Position numbers and translations under genes: made by a program
Shown here: positions 34,985-48,829 of the stretch, in pieces
Layout: every line of letters begins with the position of its first letter
How positions within the stretch are numbered: the first letter of the stretch is position 1
The notes under the pieces: generated by a model
The model's database searches: none
What the model was told of the DNA's origin: nothing
What the model saw: the letters and a program-made list of their open reading frames with translations, nothing else
Source: Hippophae tibetana
Lineage: Eukaryota > Streptophyta > Magnoliopsida > Rosales > Elaeagnaceae
Direction of reading: 5' to 3'
DNA: 64,000 bases
NCBI GenBank assembly: GCA_037013495.1
Contig: CM072806.1
Location: 24,762,001 to 24,826,000, forward strand

Positions 34985-37900
34985 TGGCTCCCCCTTAGGT
35001 AGTTTGAGCTCCTGGTCAAACTAGAGATAAGGAAACTTAATCTTTGACTTTTTTGAATATATCACTTTGATTTTCTTAGAAGTTATTATTTCCTGCCAAT
35101 GCGAAAATAATGAGGTTTCCCACGTCTTGTTTCACGAACCTTTTGTTCTATGATACGATCTTCCTCCAAAGGGTCTTCTCGTTTAACGTGTAAGTCATCG
35201 ACTAAAGGAAGATTCTTTTTCAAGGTCGTCATCTAACAAAGATGATTCAAAGAGTAAGATATGCTATGCATTAATGATCGAGTATATATGCATGTATGGT
35301 GATAGATCAAGCTGAAAGGCATTATCACCAATTTTCTTGATGATCTTGAATGGTCTCTGGATTGGCTTTAACTTCTTGTCTTCTCCTTGTAACTACTCTT
35401 TGCCAAGATGTAACCAAACCTGGTAAACCTTTTTAAAGTTGCATGACACATGATGCTTGTCATGACGAGTCTTGTAATGCTTTTGAGGGTGTTTTAATTG
35501 TGTCTCTACTTTGGTATGAATCTTTCTAACTCGTTCGTGAAATTTTTGTGCTTGAACATCTTTTTTTTTCTTCTTTTCCACTTAATGGCTTGTCATTAAT
35601 AGTGAATTCTATATTAAAAGGACTTTGGGGTAAGTAGCCCAAACAAACCTCAAATGGAGATTTAAGTTTAGAGGCATGAATTGCTCTATTAAAATCAAAT
35701 TGTAAGTAAGGGAGACTATCATCCCAAGTTTTTGGATGTTTAGAATTATACCCCCTTAATAAGTGTACCATAGTTCGATTAACAACCTCTATTTGCCCAT
35801 TAGTCTATGGATGACATACAATACTATGCTTCAACTTGGTGTCCATCATTCCCCATAATGACCTCCAGAAATAGCTTAAGAATTGACTCTCTCTATCTGA
35901 AATATTAGACGTAAGCAAGCCAAAATGTTTCCACACATGTTGGAAAAAAACTTAACAACTCCCTTTTCGATTACAACCTTTTGCTTGGAATATGAATCAC
36001 CATATTGCTGAAGCAATGCACTACTACAAACAAGTAATCATTTACATACTTGGTTTTAGGCAATCCCCCAAGAAAGTCCATTGAAATTCTCTCCTAAGGT
36101 TGGCTAGATATTGGCAATGGAAGACATAGTCCTAACTTCCTATTGGAAGGCTTCGAAGTGTTGCATAGAATACAACATCAAATGTATCGTGAAGCATCAA
36201 GATGTATCTTTGACCAAAAGATATAATGACAAAGATTCAATATTGTTTTCACCACTTCAAAATGTTATGCTACTTTGGAAGTAAGAGCTTCCTAAATCCA
36301 CTACAATTTATCTCCATCTTCAAGAAAACATAATTGTGTTTCCTTGTACATTAGTCCATCTTTCAACTAGAACTCATTATTGTTTTATTATTGTAGCTTA
36401 GTGTGTGATGAACTAAAATCAACATCTATGTCATACCATTTTATATACTTTGAAGGAACTATAGATTGGATCTACATAGCCACTAACAATGCAAAACTAA
36501 TTGTGTAAGGGTCAAGATAGCATATTTGTCAAATAATTTTTTGCTCATTTTTTGCATATGATCCAATATTGAATTATTATAGATAAGACATCCATTTCAT
36601 ATGGCAAGCTCACTGCAACTTAGACTGTGTAGTCAAAAATTAAAAAGGTTTATGGTCTGAGTGAACCATAACTTCTTTTCCCAATAAGTAAACTCTACAA
36701 TACTTCACTGCTAGATGCAAAGTATATAGCTATTTGTCATAAGTTGGATAGTTTAATACTGGTCCACTAAATATATCAAAATTGTATTAACTGGTTTTCC
36801 ATCCTGAAACAAAATGGCTCTCCTAGCATAATTATATGCATTTGCTTCAACTTTAAAAGATTTCTATAGATTTGGTAATGCTAATATTGGGGCTTTGATA
36901 ATCTTTTATTTTAATAATTGGAAAGATTCCTCATGATTCTTAAACCACTAAATTTTTTGATTGGCCTTTGTAAGGAAGTGTAATGGTGCTGTAATTTGTG
37001 AAAAGTGTCAAATAAACTTTCACAAATATTGACATACACCTACAAAACATCAAACTTCATATTTAGATCGGGGTGTAAGTTATTGAGAAATAACTTACAC
37101 TTTTTTGGATCCATTTTTAGGTCTCATGTACCAACTATGGAGCCCAAGTATACAAGATTTTTTTTACCAAATTCATACTTCTTTCCATTCAATTGTAACT
37201 TATTTGTTTGTAGAACATCCAAAACATTAGCAATGCAAAGAAGATGATCCTCCTATGTGACAATGAATATCAATATGTCATCCAAGTAGAAAATGAAAAA
37301 ATCCTCAATGAAAGAGTAGAGCATTTCATTTATCAATTGCATACAAGATAGTTAGAGCATTACATAAATTGAATGGTATAACCAACCACTCGAATGGTCT
37401 CTACTTCATATCAAATGTAGTCTTCCAAGTGTATTCTTTATGGATGCACACTAAATGATATCCAAATTTGATACCTAGCTTTGAAAAGTAATGAGCACCA
37501 TGTAGTTGATCCAAAAGATCATTAGTTCTTTGTAATGGATATTGATTCTTGACGTTTATTTTGTTATGTGCCTGAAAATCAATACAAATTCACCACCCTC
37601 TGTCTTTCTTAGGTACAAGTAATACTAGGAAGCCATATGGGTGGCAAATAGGTTTGACAACTCCTTATTTTAATAATTCTTGAACCTACTCTTAATCTTA
37701 TCAGACTCTATCAAATAAGTGTGATACAAACCCAAATTTAGAAGATGTGAATCTCTAACTAATTGGATTTCATGCTCTACATCTCTTTGCGGTCATAATC
37801 CCAATAAAACTTGGAATAAGCCTTTAAATTCCTCCTATAATTACTCAATTTTAGAAGAATGTGTAGGAGATAAATAAATTGTAACCAATGTAATAGTTTC

Positions 37901-39546
37901 TGAACTCTTATTTAAGGGGTTGAATCATTAGCAAAAATAATTTCCTACATGAATTAACTAATCTCTTTACTTGTTTAGTGGTTAAGAGATAATCTATTGC
38001 TTGAGGTTTGCAAAAATTAACGAGGAACTCTTTCGTGTCTTTCATAAGACATTATTTGCATAGTCTTCTATAGTGAATGACATCACGGTCTCATAAATAT
38101 GGACTACATAATATCACTTGGCATACATATAAAGGAACCATGTCAAAAGTCACCTCATCAATATAACGATTGGTGATGACAAATTTAAAAGTACATTATT
38201 TTGTAATTTACATATCAATGTCCTTCTATATCCAACCCAATGGGTAAGGTTTTAGTTGAAACCTTGTCTTTATACCCAACTTACTTACTAAGGTGGCTAA
38301 AATCATATTCTTCTGACTCTCTAGATCAATAGTGGCATGTACAAGACTTTGTTTGACATAAACAATTAAATGAAATAACTCTTCTCGATTGTAAACTTCT
38401 TTAGTGTCTATTGGTTTCGTTATTAAGGCTAGCGTAGCGTTAGGTTGCTTCATAATTGGAAGCTCTTCTATCTTCTGTATAGTAAAGGTGGCTTTTCTAT
38501 CATTCCTATCCTGATTGTTCCTCTAGTTCTTCGGTTTTAATTCAAGATGGAGTATCCAAAAAAATTCTTTGACATGTCCACTAATGTGACAATATTCATA
38601 TTGGTTCTTCTATATTTAGCCATCCTTACTCTACTTTTTTTTACATTTTCAATCATGGTTTCTTGTAAGTTGTTTGTTTCCTTTCTTATCAAGTCGTTTG
38701 TTCTTTACCTATATGGCAATAACTTTCACAGTGACATATTTAATGGTCTCTAGGGTAAACAATTTAAGTTCTTTTCATATGTAATTGGTAAAACCTCCAT
38801 TATATTTCATGAATACTTCATAGTTATTTATATCAATGTCCAAAACCAAAGCTTTATTATAGAATTATGTAGTATACTCTTGCACAGTCTTTCCAAACCT
38901 TTGTTTGAAATGTTGCCACCTATACCATATTTCATCTTCAAACCATTGGATAAAATTTATTTCTTAACATCATACCATTTATAGTATGACTGCCACCATA
39001 TATATGCATGGCTTGAAAGTTTCAAGCTCGCAAATTGAATTTTTTTCACCATTAGAATACTTATATATAATGAAATAAGTTTCTAAGGTGTCTATCAAAT
39101 TATCTAACATCTCAACATTAATAGCAACATGATGAATAAAGATTTCAACCTTAAAATCAATTTTCAAGCTAGACATAGATTCATTTTCTTACCTATACTA
39201 TATGTAACATCTTTTTCGTATATGAATTTATTCATATTCTTCATTTTCATCATCCATCTTTCTTTTCAAGGATGATGCACATGAACACTTTATAGTTTTT
39301 AGTTCCTCGACAAGTTGAAAAATTGACGATCATAATATTTAAAATTGTTCCTCTAATTTAGTGATTTGACCATCATTGTTAATTGATTGTTCCTTGTCTC
39401 TTTCATTTATTACACCTTCCTTTAATCTTAACTTTCTATGATAAAACAAATGACCTATTAGTTCTTTACCAAAAGTCTTGCATTGGTTGTGAGTTAGACC
39501 CATAAACTACCTTACGCCCTCTTGGATCTAGTGTTTCAGTATCACT

Positions 39547-39980
39547 TGATCCAAAACTCTAAGCGATAGAACTATAATTTTTTAATTCATAGGATTACAG
39601 AGTTATACTTTTATATGGAAGTGACTTCCTTGAAAAGAAAAGAACAAAGAAAAGAAAACAATGGAATTAAAGCTAATAAATTTATTAAATTCTACTTAAT
39701 TTCTTTACATAAAGTTTCATATATATTTATATGAAATGAATTAGTTAAATATAGAAAGCCAAAAATGGTATATCATTTTTAAAACATTTATGTTAATAGT
39801 TTTAAAACCTTTTTCTTAATATAATAATTTTTTTTACGGTTATTTACGAATAATATAGGAAGACAAACCCTATATTAATTTTACTTATATTTAGAAAAAA
39901 ATTTCTTGATCAATACGTTTTTATGAAAATGGAAAGAAAATATTAGTTTTATTTAATTTTAGGAAAATCTTTCTTGATCC
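39547..39980 (-). repeat. 5' LTR of the chromovirus-like element, with a duplicated outer edge
   Basis: It aligns with the left LTR over 39547-39912. A further imperfect 70-base copy of the LTR edge plus flank follows (about 39881-39951 and 39952-40018). The exact target duplicate atgtg occurs after the second copy. Confidence 0.75.
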
Positions 39981-40018
39981 ATGTGTTTTTATAAAAATGG
40001 GAAGAAGAAAATGATAGA

Positions 40019-41890
40019 GGATAAAAAATAAACTATAATTAAATTTAAAATGATTATATAAAATAAAATATGAATTTAAAAATAAAAAATATATATATAA
40101 GTTTGTTAAGTTCTTATAAAAATTTAATAAATAAGAACTAAACTAACGCAATATAATGTTGTTCTATAAATATAATAACCGATTTAAATAAATAAAAATT
40201 CAAAATTAAAAAATATTAGGTTAATTTTGTTTGGATAATATGGATCGGATTGATCATATTAAATTTTGTAGAACCTTAATAATAATCGATTTTAATTTTT
40301 TTTATTTTGAACTTTCAAAACATTTAATTAGATTTTGATAGAACTATGCGGATTTTAGTGTATTATGATAAGATAGAATGGATTAAAGAGGAACAAAAAG
40401 TAAAATCAACTAGTACAAACAAAAACAATTTTTTTTTAAGATTTTATCATATTTTTAACTTAAAATTTCATAAAAACCCAATAGTTTAATTTTTTTTAAT
40501 TAATTACTTTTTCGATACTACTAAATTTTTAAAAATTTCAATAAAATATTATTTAATACTCATAAACTTTTATTAAGTCTTAAAAAATATTAATTGAATA
40601 TATATTAAAAAAAACTACTTAAAAATTCCTAAAAACACTTCTCCATACTACTTCTCAGCTATATGCCTTTAACCAGCCTAGCGTACAATAATTATGAGTG
40701 GTATTTGATAATTTATTTCGCTTTGGGTCGACAAGGACCAAAACAGAATATTTTTAAAGAAAGAACCCAAAATTAACCTCCATTTTCAACCAAAAATGGA
40801 CCTAAAGTATCACCCCACCATTCTCTGATCGCTACCCACTAACAATATGATCCATACGTAAAACTATTACGTTCAATAATTTTTCAATTATTGAAGTGGT
40901 TCCCATCTCCAGAAATAACAAACCTTCGTCTTGGAAACTACTTGGATTTTTGGCAGACGACAATGTTACCTGGCTGTCTTGTCCATCCTTTTACACCTTG
41001 CTTTTTAATCTGAAAAATAATATTATCATATAATAAATAGTAAAAACAAAAACGACAAGATTTAGAATGATAAAGTCAAAATTAAGAGGCAATTAAAACC
41101 TTTGCAGGCGGATTACAGACATGTTTGCCGACTAAGTCATGTCATAAACACAATCCAAGTGAAACTATCAAATTAAAAATGTACAAAGTGAGAGAACTTC
41201 AACCAAAGTGGTCACAAAATACTTCATACAGATAGGTGAAACTACCACAAAGTTATTATTCTACTTATCCAGGGCCGAATTTAAGATTTATATTTATAGT
41301 TACTATATACATAATAAAAAATAGTTAAAAAATATTATAAGTTATTGTTTATATATATATTATTTTAATAAAATATGTACAAATTATTAAATTATTATAA
41401 GATATTGAAAATTAAAAAGTAAAAAGTTGTATCTTATACATGTAATTTTGACTATAATTTTATAAATATTATGTTTGAGATATATTCCTCCTCATTTCAA
41501 TTTACTATGTCTATGATTCTACTTCAAGTCTTTCTACTAAAAACACTTAATTAATCAATTAAAATGTGATTTACATAATAATCTACTAATAAGATTCATT
41601 GTTTTCTCATTTCAAGTTACATGTTTTAGTCATACTGCTTGATCCAATAACCAATTAAAATAACTTCAAATCTATATTTATTATAATATTCTATTTAAGT
41701 AAATTAAATTTATACTAAACAACTAATCATATTAATATTACTAAATTGCTATGTGAAATAAAGAATTTGCTAAATTATAAATGGAAATTGAAAGCTTAAT
41801 ATAATCATTCTATATATGGAAGATATAAGGAAAAACATAAGTGATTTCTTTATCAAAGATTCTTATTTTACAATAATTGGTATTAGAATT
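40019..41890. other. AT-rich intergenic DNA, nothing assigned
   Basis: No recognised gene. The part at 40650-41250 is more balanced in composition and may be low-copy DNA, with an acceptor-like tract before 41107, but no coding model could be supported. Confidence 0.4.
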
Positions 41891-44215
41891 ATGGTTTCGA
41901 TAAAATTTGATATTGAGAAATTTACTGATAAGAATAATTTCAACTTATGACAAATAAATATACTTACTCTTCTCATACATCAAGAATGTGAGATGATACT
42001 AAAAATTACAACAAATTTGACAATTGATTTAACTTCCTCACAAAGCAAGTGATAATGAAAAGGCTAACATCGTACTTTTATTATTGTTACCTAACTATTT
42101 TAGGAGAAGTTTCAAGAGAAAAGACTATTAACAAATTGTGGGAAAAACCATAGAGTCGATACATGATAAATATGCTGCACAATCATCTTTGCTTAAAGAA
42201 ATATCTATACAATTTTCAAATATAGGAAGATGAATATATATATATATAATCAAGTTATTCTTAGTTTATATTGATGTTGTGATAGATGAAGATGATCAAG
42301 GTATTTTTCTTCTTAGTTTCATACAGAAAAAAAAACTACAATAGATGTCATAATTGTGAGAAAGAAGGACATTACAATAGAAACTACCGATAGCTCAAGA
42401 AAGACAATGTGGAAACTTGGGAGTTTGGTAGAACAACTATTGCCTCAAAAGCATCAGATAGTGAAAATGTTCTCTTTTTTTCATCTAACAATAATGTTGA
42501 TTATTGGATTCTTGATTCGATATGTACTTTTCACAAAATTCCAAATGGAGATAGGTTTGCTACATTCCAAAAGGTTGATGGTGGAAAAATTCTAATGAAG
42601 AATGATAGAGCTTATAGCATATATGGTAAGGGTACGGGGGAAATCAAGATGAGCAACAATATTGTGATAACGTTAATCGATGTGAGGTATATGTTAGAAG
42701 TTTAGAAGAACTTGATATCATTGAGCATTCTAGACTCCCTTTATTGTTCATATTGAGCTAAAGGTGGAATCTTAAGGGCTTCTAGAGGTGTCTTTACAAT
42801 TATGAAAGGGAAGTTGAAAAATAGACTATATAATGAACTATATGAGCATTGTGTTTATAGAAAATATAAAAGAATGAAGTTTAATATTGGAGTTTGCAAC
42901 ACATAAAGGATTCTTAATTATATCCATTCAAACTTGTGAGGCTTGTCAAGTGTTCTTTCCCAAGGTGAATTAAGGTATATGTTAATTTTTATTGATGATT
43001 ATTCAAGGAAAACTTGGATATATGTCTTGAAATAAAAGAGTAATGTATTCCTCAAGTTCAAGTGATGGAAAGCTCTCATGAAAAAGTAGACCAAAAATAA
43101 GGACAAGTGGCTCGGGATACACAGTGGGTTAGAATTCTACATAAATGAGTTAAATGAATTTTGCACAAATAAAGGCATAGCTTACCATAAAACTATGAGG
43201 CATACACCACAATAAAATAGGTATGGCATAACGAATGAATAGAATGTTGCTTGAGATCACCTAATGCATGCTCTCTATTGTAGGCTTGTGTAAGTAGTCA
43301 TGGACAGAGGCAATTAACACTACATAATATTTAGTGAACAAGTATCCTTCTATGGCTATTGATTGTGAGACACAAACTAAAATGTGGCAAGGGTTTATGG
43401 AAATTACTCAATTCTACACATATTTGGATGTCCAGCTTATGCTCATGCTAATGAGGCATGCTCATGTTAATGAGGGAAATCTAGCCAAGGATTGCATATT
43501 TTTAGGTTATAAGTTATGGTAGCCTATGGAATTGAAACTCGTAATTAGTATAGACTTGACTTGTGATAACACCACCATACTTAATCCAAGACCACATAAG
43601 GACTATGATCTCAAAGTTGAAGCTTATAGATATACTAAGAGAGTTTAGTTTGAGAATGAAGATCCTAAGCAAGAACTAGAGGAGACACATGAAGGAATTC
43701 TACTAGTAGAACCTGAGTATATCTTGGCTTGAGACATGCTAAGAAGATAAATTAGACCACCATAAAGTACAATGATTTTATTGCTTTTACATTCAGCATG
43801 CTAGAGAGAATTAAAGATCTGGAACCAAAGTTCATTTCTTGAGGAAGTTACTTGTCATGAAGAGTCACAATAGATAAGTGGCATGAAAGAAGAGCTTAAA
43901 TCCCTCCATAAGAATCAAACTTGGGAGCTTGTTGAGTTAATCAAAAGATTGTGGGTAACAAATCAATAGTCAAGAAGAATGATATGATGAGATTCAATGC
44001 AAGGCTTGTAGAAAAGGCATTACACAAAAAGAAGGTATTAACTTTAATGAAGTTTTTCTATTGTTATAAAGCATAATTTAATTCATGTGCTACTTGTTTT
44101 GATGTCTCTATATGATCTAGAGTTGGAGTAACTAGATGTGAAGATCGTCTTTCTCGATGGTGATCTAGAGGAAAAGATTTATATGTAACAATCAGATGAG
44201 TTTTGTAAGTCTTTT
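41891..44215 (+). mobile_element. Copia (Tork/Tnt1-like) fossil, gag to early RT
   Basis: It starts with a gag-like N-terminus (VSIKFDIEKFTDKNNFNL). A zinc knuckle is near 42343-42385 (CHNCEKEGHY), then a protease-linked stretch (YWILDSICTFHKIPNGDRF, 42500), a pre-integrase part (NLISLSILDS), integrase (FIDDYSRKTWIYVL at 42990, then FCTNKGIAYHKT) and the start of RT (LDVKIVFLDGDLEEKIYM near 44130). The 3' half and the LTRs are not seen. Broken and old. Confidence 0.75.
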
Positions 44216-44884
44216 CATTTTGCTAATGGTATTCCTATATACAAAACAAAATGTCTATATTTTATTTCATGGTTATGCATGTCCTTTGTAAGGTTGATTA
44301 CTAATGGTTCAATATCACTTAGGATATACTTTTATGGTAGCATGTTACACACATTCACTCTCTTAGATTGCATGTAGTTTTTATGGTTGGGTGTTTGTTT
44401 GTTATAATGCTATCCAATTGGGGATTGGGCCTTTTTAGTGTCCAAAATGCCATTTTATGCGATTTTTATGGAATTTGGTAGATTTTATCCTTACCGAGGG
44501 AAACATTTACCCTTAGTGAAGGAGTAAGGTACTCCACAAAGGATTAGTGAAACTTGTGGAGGCTAATTTTTTTTATATATTTAGCTCTCATTCTCTTATT
44601 TTATTTTCCATAATTTAAAGTGAGGATCTACCCGTTTGGCTCCCAAATTTCCCAATCCTTTCTTGGTATGTTATCCTTGTAAGAATTAGGTTTGAGAAAT
44701 AGTGTGTTTGTTAGTAGGACATAGGACATCAGAGATGAGTCTCTCTCATATTTCTTAAACACCAAGTTGAGTGTATAAAATGTGAGATTGAGTGAGGTTT
44801 GTATAGAGATAAAATGTACAGTTGGTTATTAAAAAGCCATAGAATTTTGAGGAGTTTCATTCAGTGTTTAGTTGATATGTATCA
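44216..44884. other. Unassigned, possibly LTR-derived DNA
   Basis: No coding seen. Text such as ttaccgagggaaacat and gagtgaggtttgtatagaga is reminiscent of Ty3-type LTR/leader DNA, but no ends or partner copy were found. Confidence 0.3.
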
Positions 44885-45250
44885 TTTGGTAGTTGTAAGG
44901 GTGAAACAGTTCTCATTAGTCAGGAGCCTGTATGGTATGTCAGTTAAATGTTAAGAGGTTGCAACATTTTTTATAGGCGAAGAGTTTATATGGTGAAGTG
45001 ATGTGTGTTGGTTGGGTATAATAAGGTCACAAAAATTTTAATAGGTGAGGAGTATATGTGGTGGTAACTCTTAGAATTGATGTGTCGTGTGTCAATTGGG
45101 TGTTACAAGGTCACAATTGTTTCCATAGGCAATGAGCCTATACAGTGAAAACTCTTAAAGTTGGTGGCTCGTGTGTCTACTAGGTGTTGTAAGGTTACAA
45201 CAGTTCTTATAGGTGATTAACCTATGGAGTGGTAACATCAAAGACCATAA
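44885..45250 (+). repeat. Divergent tandem repeat, 84-bp period
   Basis: Units starting near 45007, 45091 and 45175 are spaced exactly 84 bases apart, preceded by one or two shorter, more diverged units from 44885. Each has ttgggtgtta, aaggtcacaa, ataggcaa.gagccta and a tggtaactctta-like end. The MITE at 45319 inserted just beyond the array. Confidence 0.75.
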
Positions 45251-45318
45251 ATGAAGAGCCTATATAGTTGCATAGTATGAGTTTGAACCATAAATGGTTG
45301 ATTGCATCATGCAATGAT

Positions 45319-45668
45319 TAAGGTTGTTCATCGGATCGAAACTGCTGATTTTATACTCATCCGATCTGATCTGACCATCCACTCGGATTGAAACATCTTA
45401 ATCCGCAACCGATCTGATCACCTTTCACATCCGCTCAATCCGATCTGTAAACTATTCGGATGACATTCGATCAATCCGACCAATAAACTTAATTAACTCT
45501 ATTTTTAAATAATTTTTTAAAATTTCACATAAATCATAACATAAAATTATTTGACTTAAAAACATTAAAAAATCAAATATATATATAATTAATTTCGGTC
45601 GGATCGGGTCAGATCAGATGAAAAATCAACAGATCGGATCAGATGATTGGATTTTTTACACACCCCTA
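45319..45668. mobile_element. hAT-type MITE, 350 bp, with exact 8-bp target duplication
   Basis: GCAATGAT occurs directly before (45311-45318) and directly after (45669-45676) the element. The termini are TAAGGTTGTTCA on the left and, reversed, TAGGGGTGTGTA on the right, an imperfect terminal inverted repeat of the TAGGGGTG type known from hAT elements. Both subterminal parts are packed with GATC-containing words (ggatcgga, gatctgat) and the middle is AT-rich. It has no coding capacity, so it would have relied on an hAT transposase supplied elsewhere. Confidence 0.85.
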
Positions 45669-45679
45669 GCAATGATGGA

Positions 45680-46428
45680 GATTTAATGACAAGTTTGAAT
45701 CCATTTGGACCATAATTTTTGTGGAGATAGTAGTGGTGGTAACTTAGGCGTTATTGAACATGGTGCTCTAACTAATGGAAGTTTAGGTGTTTAAGTTTTT
45801 AAGTTATGAGCTATTGATTTTCTTTTATTAGTAAATTTATTATTACCAAATGAATGATTCAAACACCCGTTACACAATTAAGATAATGAGCTAATGACTC
45901 CTAAAAACCTCACACCAAACTCGCTAATTGAGAAAGTAAACCAATAGCAAATAAAGTAGAAGCAATAAAAATTAATTAGAGAGCAAGCCAATTAATTTAA
46001 TACAATAGATATAATAATCAGAAAGCTATAGGCATGCTACAAAGAAAGGAAAGAAAGTAAGCCACAACAAAAATCAGAAAGCTTTCTAATAAGAGTCTAA
46101 AACTCATATGTTGGAACATACACGATAGAATCATAGATTATAATAATACAGTAGCTGATCATGCATAACAACATATATAATGAGGTAAATCCACATAAAA
46201 TCATTGCCCTATATGGTAAAATCCGGGTTTTTTTATGAAAACCATTTCACATCATTCTATTCACTAAAAGTTATTAACAGATAACTCAATAAAAGTATAA
46301 TCATAAATATCTTTATCAGTCGAGACCACTCTATCCTAACTACCTATTATTGCTCTTACTTGCGACCTCTACAACAACTTGATATGACACATGGATATGA
46401 CACTTCTCCAGAGCCAACACCACACACA
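45680..46428. other. Unassigned DNA between the MITE and the Athila-type LTR
   Basis: No recognised gene. It contains several aagaaagga/aaagctt-like words and may be part of an older repeat. Confidence 0.35.
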
Positions 46429-46441
46429 GTAATGTGATTAG

Positions 46442-48355
46442 TGATGAGTGCTTAAAAAGCCCTAAATTACCATGATTTAATGTAATTTAATTGATTAAAT
46501 AGATTTCTATTTGTATGATTTGATTATATATTTTTTTATAAATATGTCTTTTCGAAATCAAGGGTATTTTTATTATTTTTTATTTATTTTCGTTCAAAAA
46601 TAACTTAGGACTCGAAGGAAAATACTAGATGTAATAGATCACAAATATTTTGAGAAAAGAAATGAGGAAAAGTCCAAAAGATAGAAAATTGGACAAAATG
46701 GATCAAAACGGTCAAAAATGTAAAAAATGCCAAAATTCCACACGTAGCCGCCCATTCACGTCAAGTCTCATGCGCTCCAGCACATGCCCGTACCGAGTTC
46801 CATATGGTCGCTTGTGCACGATCAGCACACGCTCATACACAGTCGACACACGTCCAACACATGCACGCACGTGCACACACCTTGCTGATTTTCACGTGTG
46901 CCAGCACACGCTCGTGCCATGTCCCGTACGACCTAGCACATACCTATGATGTGTCCCACACGCAACTGTGCACACCAAATATCTATATGCCACATATTTC
47001 GCGCCTCACATGCCTACAAACTTGTCCAAAAGCATCCAAAATCAAATTTTAAAATATTTTCTCACCTTTTAAGCCTTTTGTCACCTATAAAATGACCCTA
47101 TTTCCCCCGTCTGTCTGCTGCAATTTTCTCAACTCTTTCTCTCTCTAGAAAGTTTGCTTAATTTTTTAAGTTTTTAGTTTTAAAGTTCTTCTCCTTTTGA
47201 GAAGAACTAACTATGCTTTTATAGATTTTTATATTTTTGATTCAATAAGCAGAAATGCAAATCCGTTTGAAGGTTTTTTAGCAACAGAATTAACATCAAA
47301 TTGTTATAAGGATTCTTTTAAAGTATAATTTTAATAGATTCTTTATAGTTATCTTTTTTAATTTTTATTCTTATATGTTAGGTTTAATTTGTCGATTATT
47401 AAATTTAACATGACTAGTTTTTGAAAATATGATATAATAATAACGTTGTTATGCTTGCCAAATATTGATTAGATAAAACATCTCTATAAAATAAATTGAT
47501 TTTGTTTTTATTCAAGATTTTATATTAAGACGTTAGAGAGAAATATATTATTTTTCATTACAAACTTAAATATGAAAATTAGATTTTAAGGTTTAATTAT
47601 CCGGTCTCATTTAGAGTAGTGTTCTTTTATTTGTTGGTACAATCCCCCGATAGTTAGAGTGAAGTTTTTCAAAAGTTTTTATAAGAACTATTATTCAAAA
47701 ATGTATTGATAACATATTTTTTCAATAATGGTTTTAAAACTTGAAAGTTAGTACTCAGGTAATTAAATTTCTAGATTTAATTTGGACATCTTGAATAAAT
47801 TTCAAAATGTCTAACCTCACTAAAGTTGGCATTTAAATGGTTTCTTTTCAATCTATTAGGAAAAATGAATTAATTTAATTAACAAAATTAATTATCGACC
47901 CCATCATAGGTGTTAATTGATTTGTTTAATTAATAAAAAATATCTAATCCCACAAAAGGTGTTATTTATATAAAAATGAGAGAATCAATAAATATTAATT
48001 TATATCTTTAATATGAGCAAACATAATTAACTTAATTATTATATCTATAAATACTCCACTATTATGAATGATAATAATTTGCATAATTGATTATTTAATC
48101 CATATCTATGTTAATTTTTTTATGTTTTTAGATTAAGAAAAAAAATCATAATATCGTGAGAGAATGTTTAGGATTTGATTTCATTTTTAAAAGTTTGAAT
48201 AATAAATTAAAAACCACGTATACTTCTTCCTTAGATTGACTTTGGGAGTATAGTTATCATTTTCTATAAAATGATTCGTGCACTTGCGAGAGTTTTACAA
48301 ATATAAAATAAAAGTATCTACAAGATCGGTATTACATGTCGATCTTGTTTCATCA
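46442..48355 (+). repeat. Left LTR of the LARD-like element
   Basis: It begins TGATGAGTGC and ends ..TTTCATCA. It holds a GC-rich block dense in cacacg/acgctcgtg words (46740-46990), a TATA-like cctataaaatg (47084) and a CT-rich initiator-like region (47130-47150). Confidence 0.85.
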
Positions 48356-48357
48356 AG

Positions 48358-48380
48358 TTTTTGGAACCGTTGTCGGGGAC
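48358..48380 (+). other. tRNA-Asp-type primer-binding site
   Basis: tttttggaaccgttgtcggg differs at only two positions from the canonical site complementary to the tRNA-Asp 3' end (TGGCGCCGTTGCCGGGG). It sits two bases after the LTR end. Confidence 0.8.
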
Positions 48381-48829
48381 TTGATGTTATGCTCATCAAT
48401 TAGTAAAAAATGATCAACAACGTGTATAATGATATAGGAACCCCTCAGCCACTGGTAATCATTATCTTAGGAACTTATATATATAACTTAGCCTAACCCA
48501 AAAACATAGTAGTACTCACAACATACTAGTAAAATATTATTAAGCACTCATAACTTAAGAAATGTTATTTTACTCTCATAAGTACTTAACACAAACACCA
48601 ATATACACTCAAGATAATTTTTGAAATGGAATAAAAAATGAGTCAAAATTTCTTGATTACACAACAAGAAGAGAAAAGTATTTATAGAAAAAAAAAATTA
48701 GCATTTTATGGTGCTTTATTGATCCTTTGGTGACAGGAACAACCAACCCTGGTAAGGAAACTAGTTGTTAAAGGCCTCACCAATCAGGGTCATCAAAGGA
48801 TAGGAAAGAATGTTCATCAAGCCCCCAAA

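Larger units (their letters stand above)
34595..39980 (-). mobile_element. Ty3 chromovirus-like LTR-retrotransposon fossil
   Basis: Two related LTRs (34595-34984 and 39547-39980) enclose, on the minus strand, gag (about 39180-38880, NVEMLDNLIDTLETYF), a retropepsin region (38453-38226, EELFHLIVYVKQSLVHATID), RT (about 37900-36900, HGAHYFSKLGIKFGYHL and DRGWRICIDFQAHNKI), RNase H (about 36900-36550) and integrase (about 36400-35390, MVHLLRGYNSKHPKTWDDSL). The flanking 5-mers are both atgtg (34590-34594 and 39981-39985), a convincing target-site duplication. The integrase-last order is that of Ty3 elements; chromovirus placement is by wording. Broken in many places, but structurally almost full length. 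Confidence 0.85.

Noticed and set aside
40730-41250. More balanced, possibly low-copy DNA that might hold exons
   Set aside because: Only short open stretches. One acceptor-like tract was seen, but no donor, start or domain.
46650-47052. Two overlapping open stretches of 99 and 82 residues rich in His, Thr and Arg
   Set aside because: They follow the GC-rich cacacg block of an LTR. The matching block of the second LTR gives different, unrelated residues.
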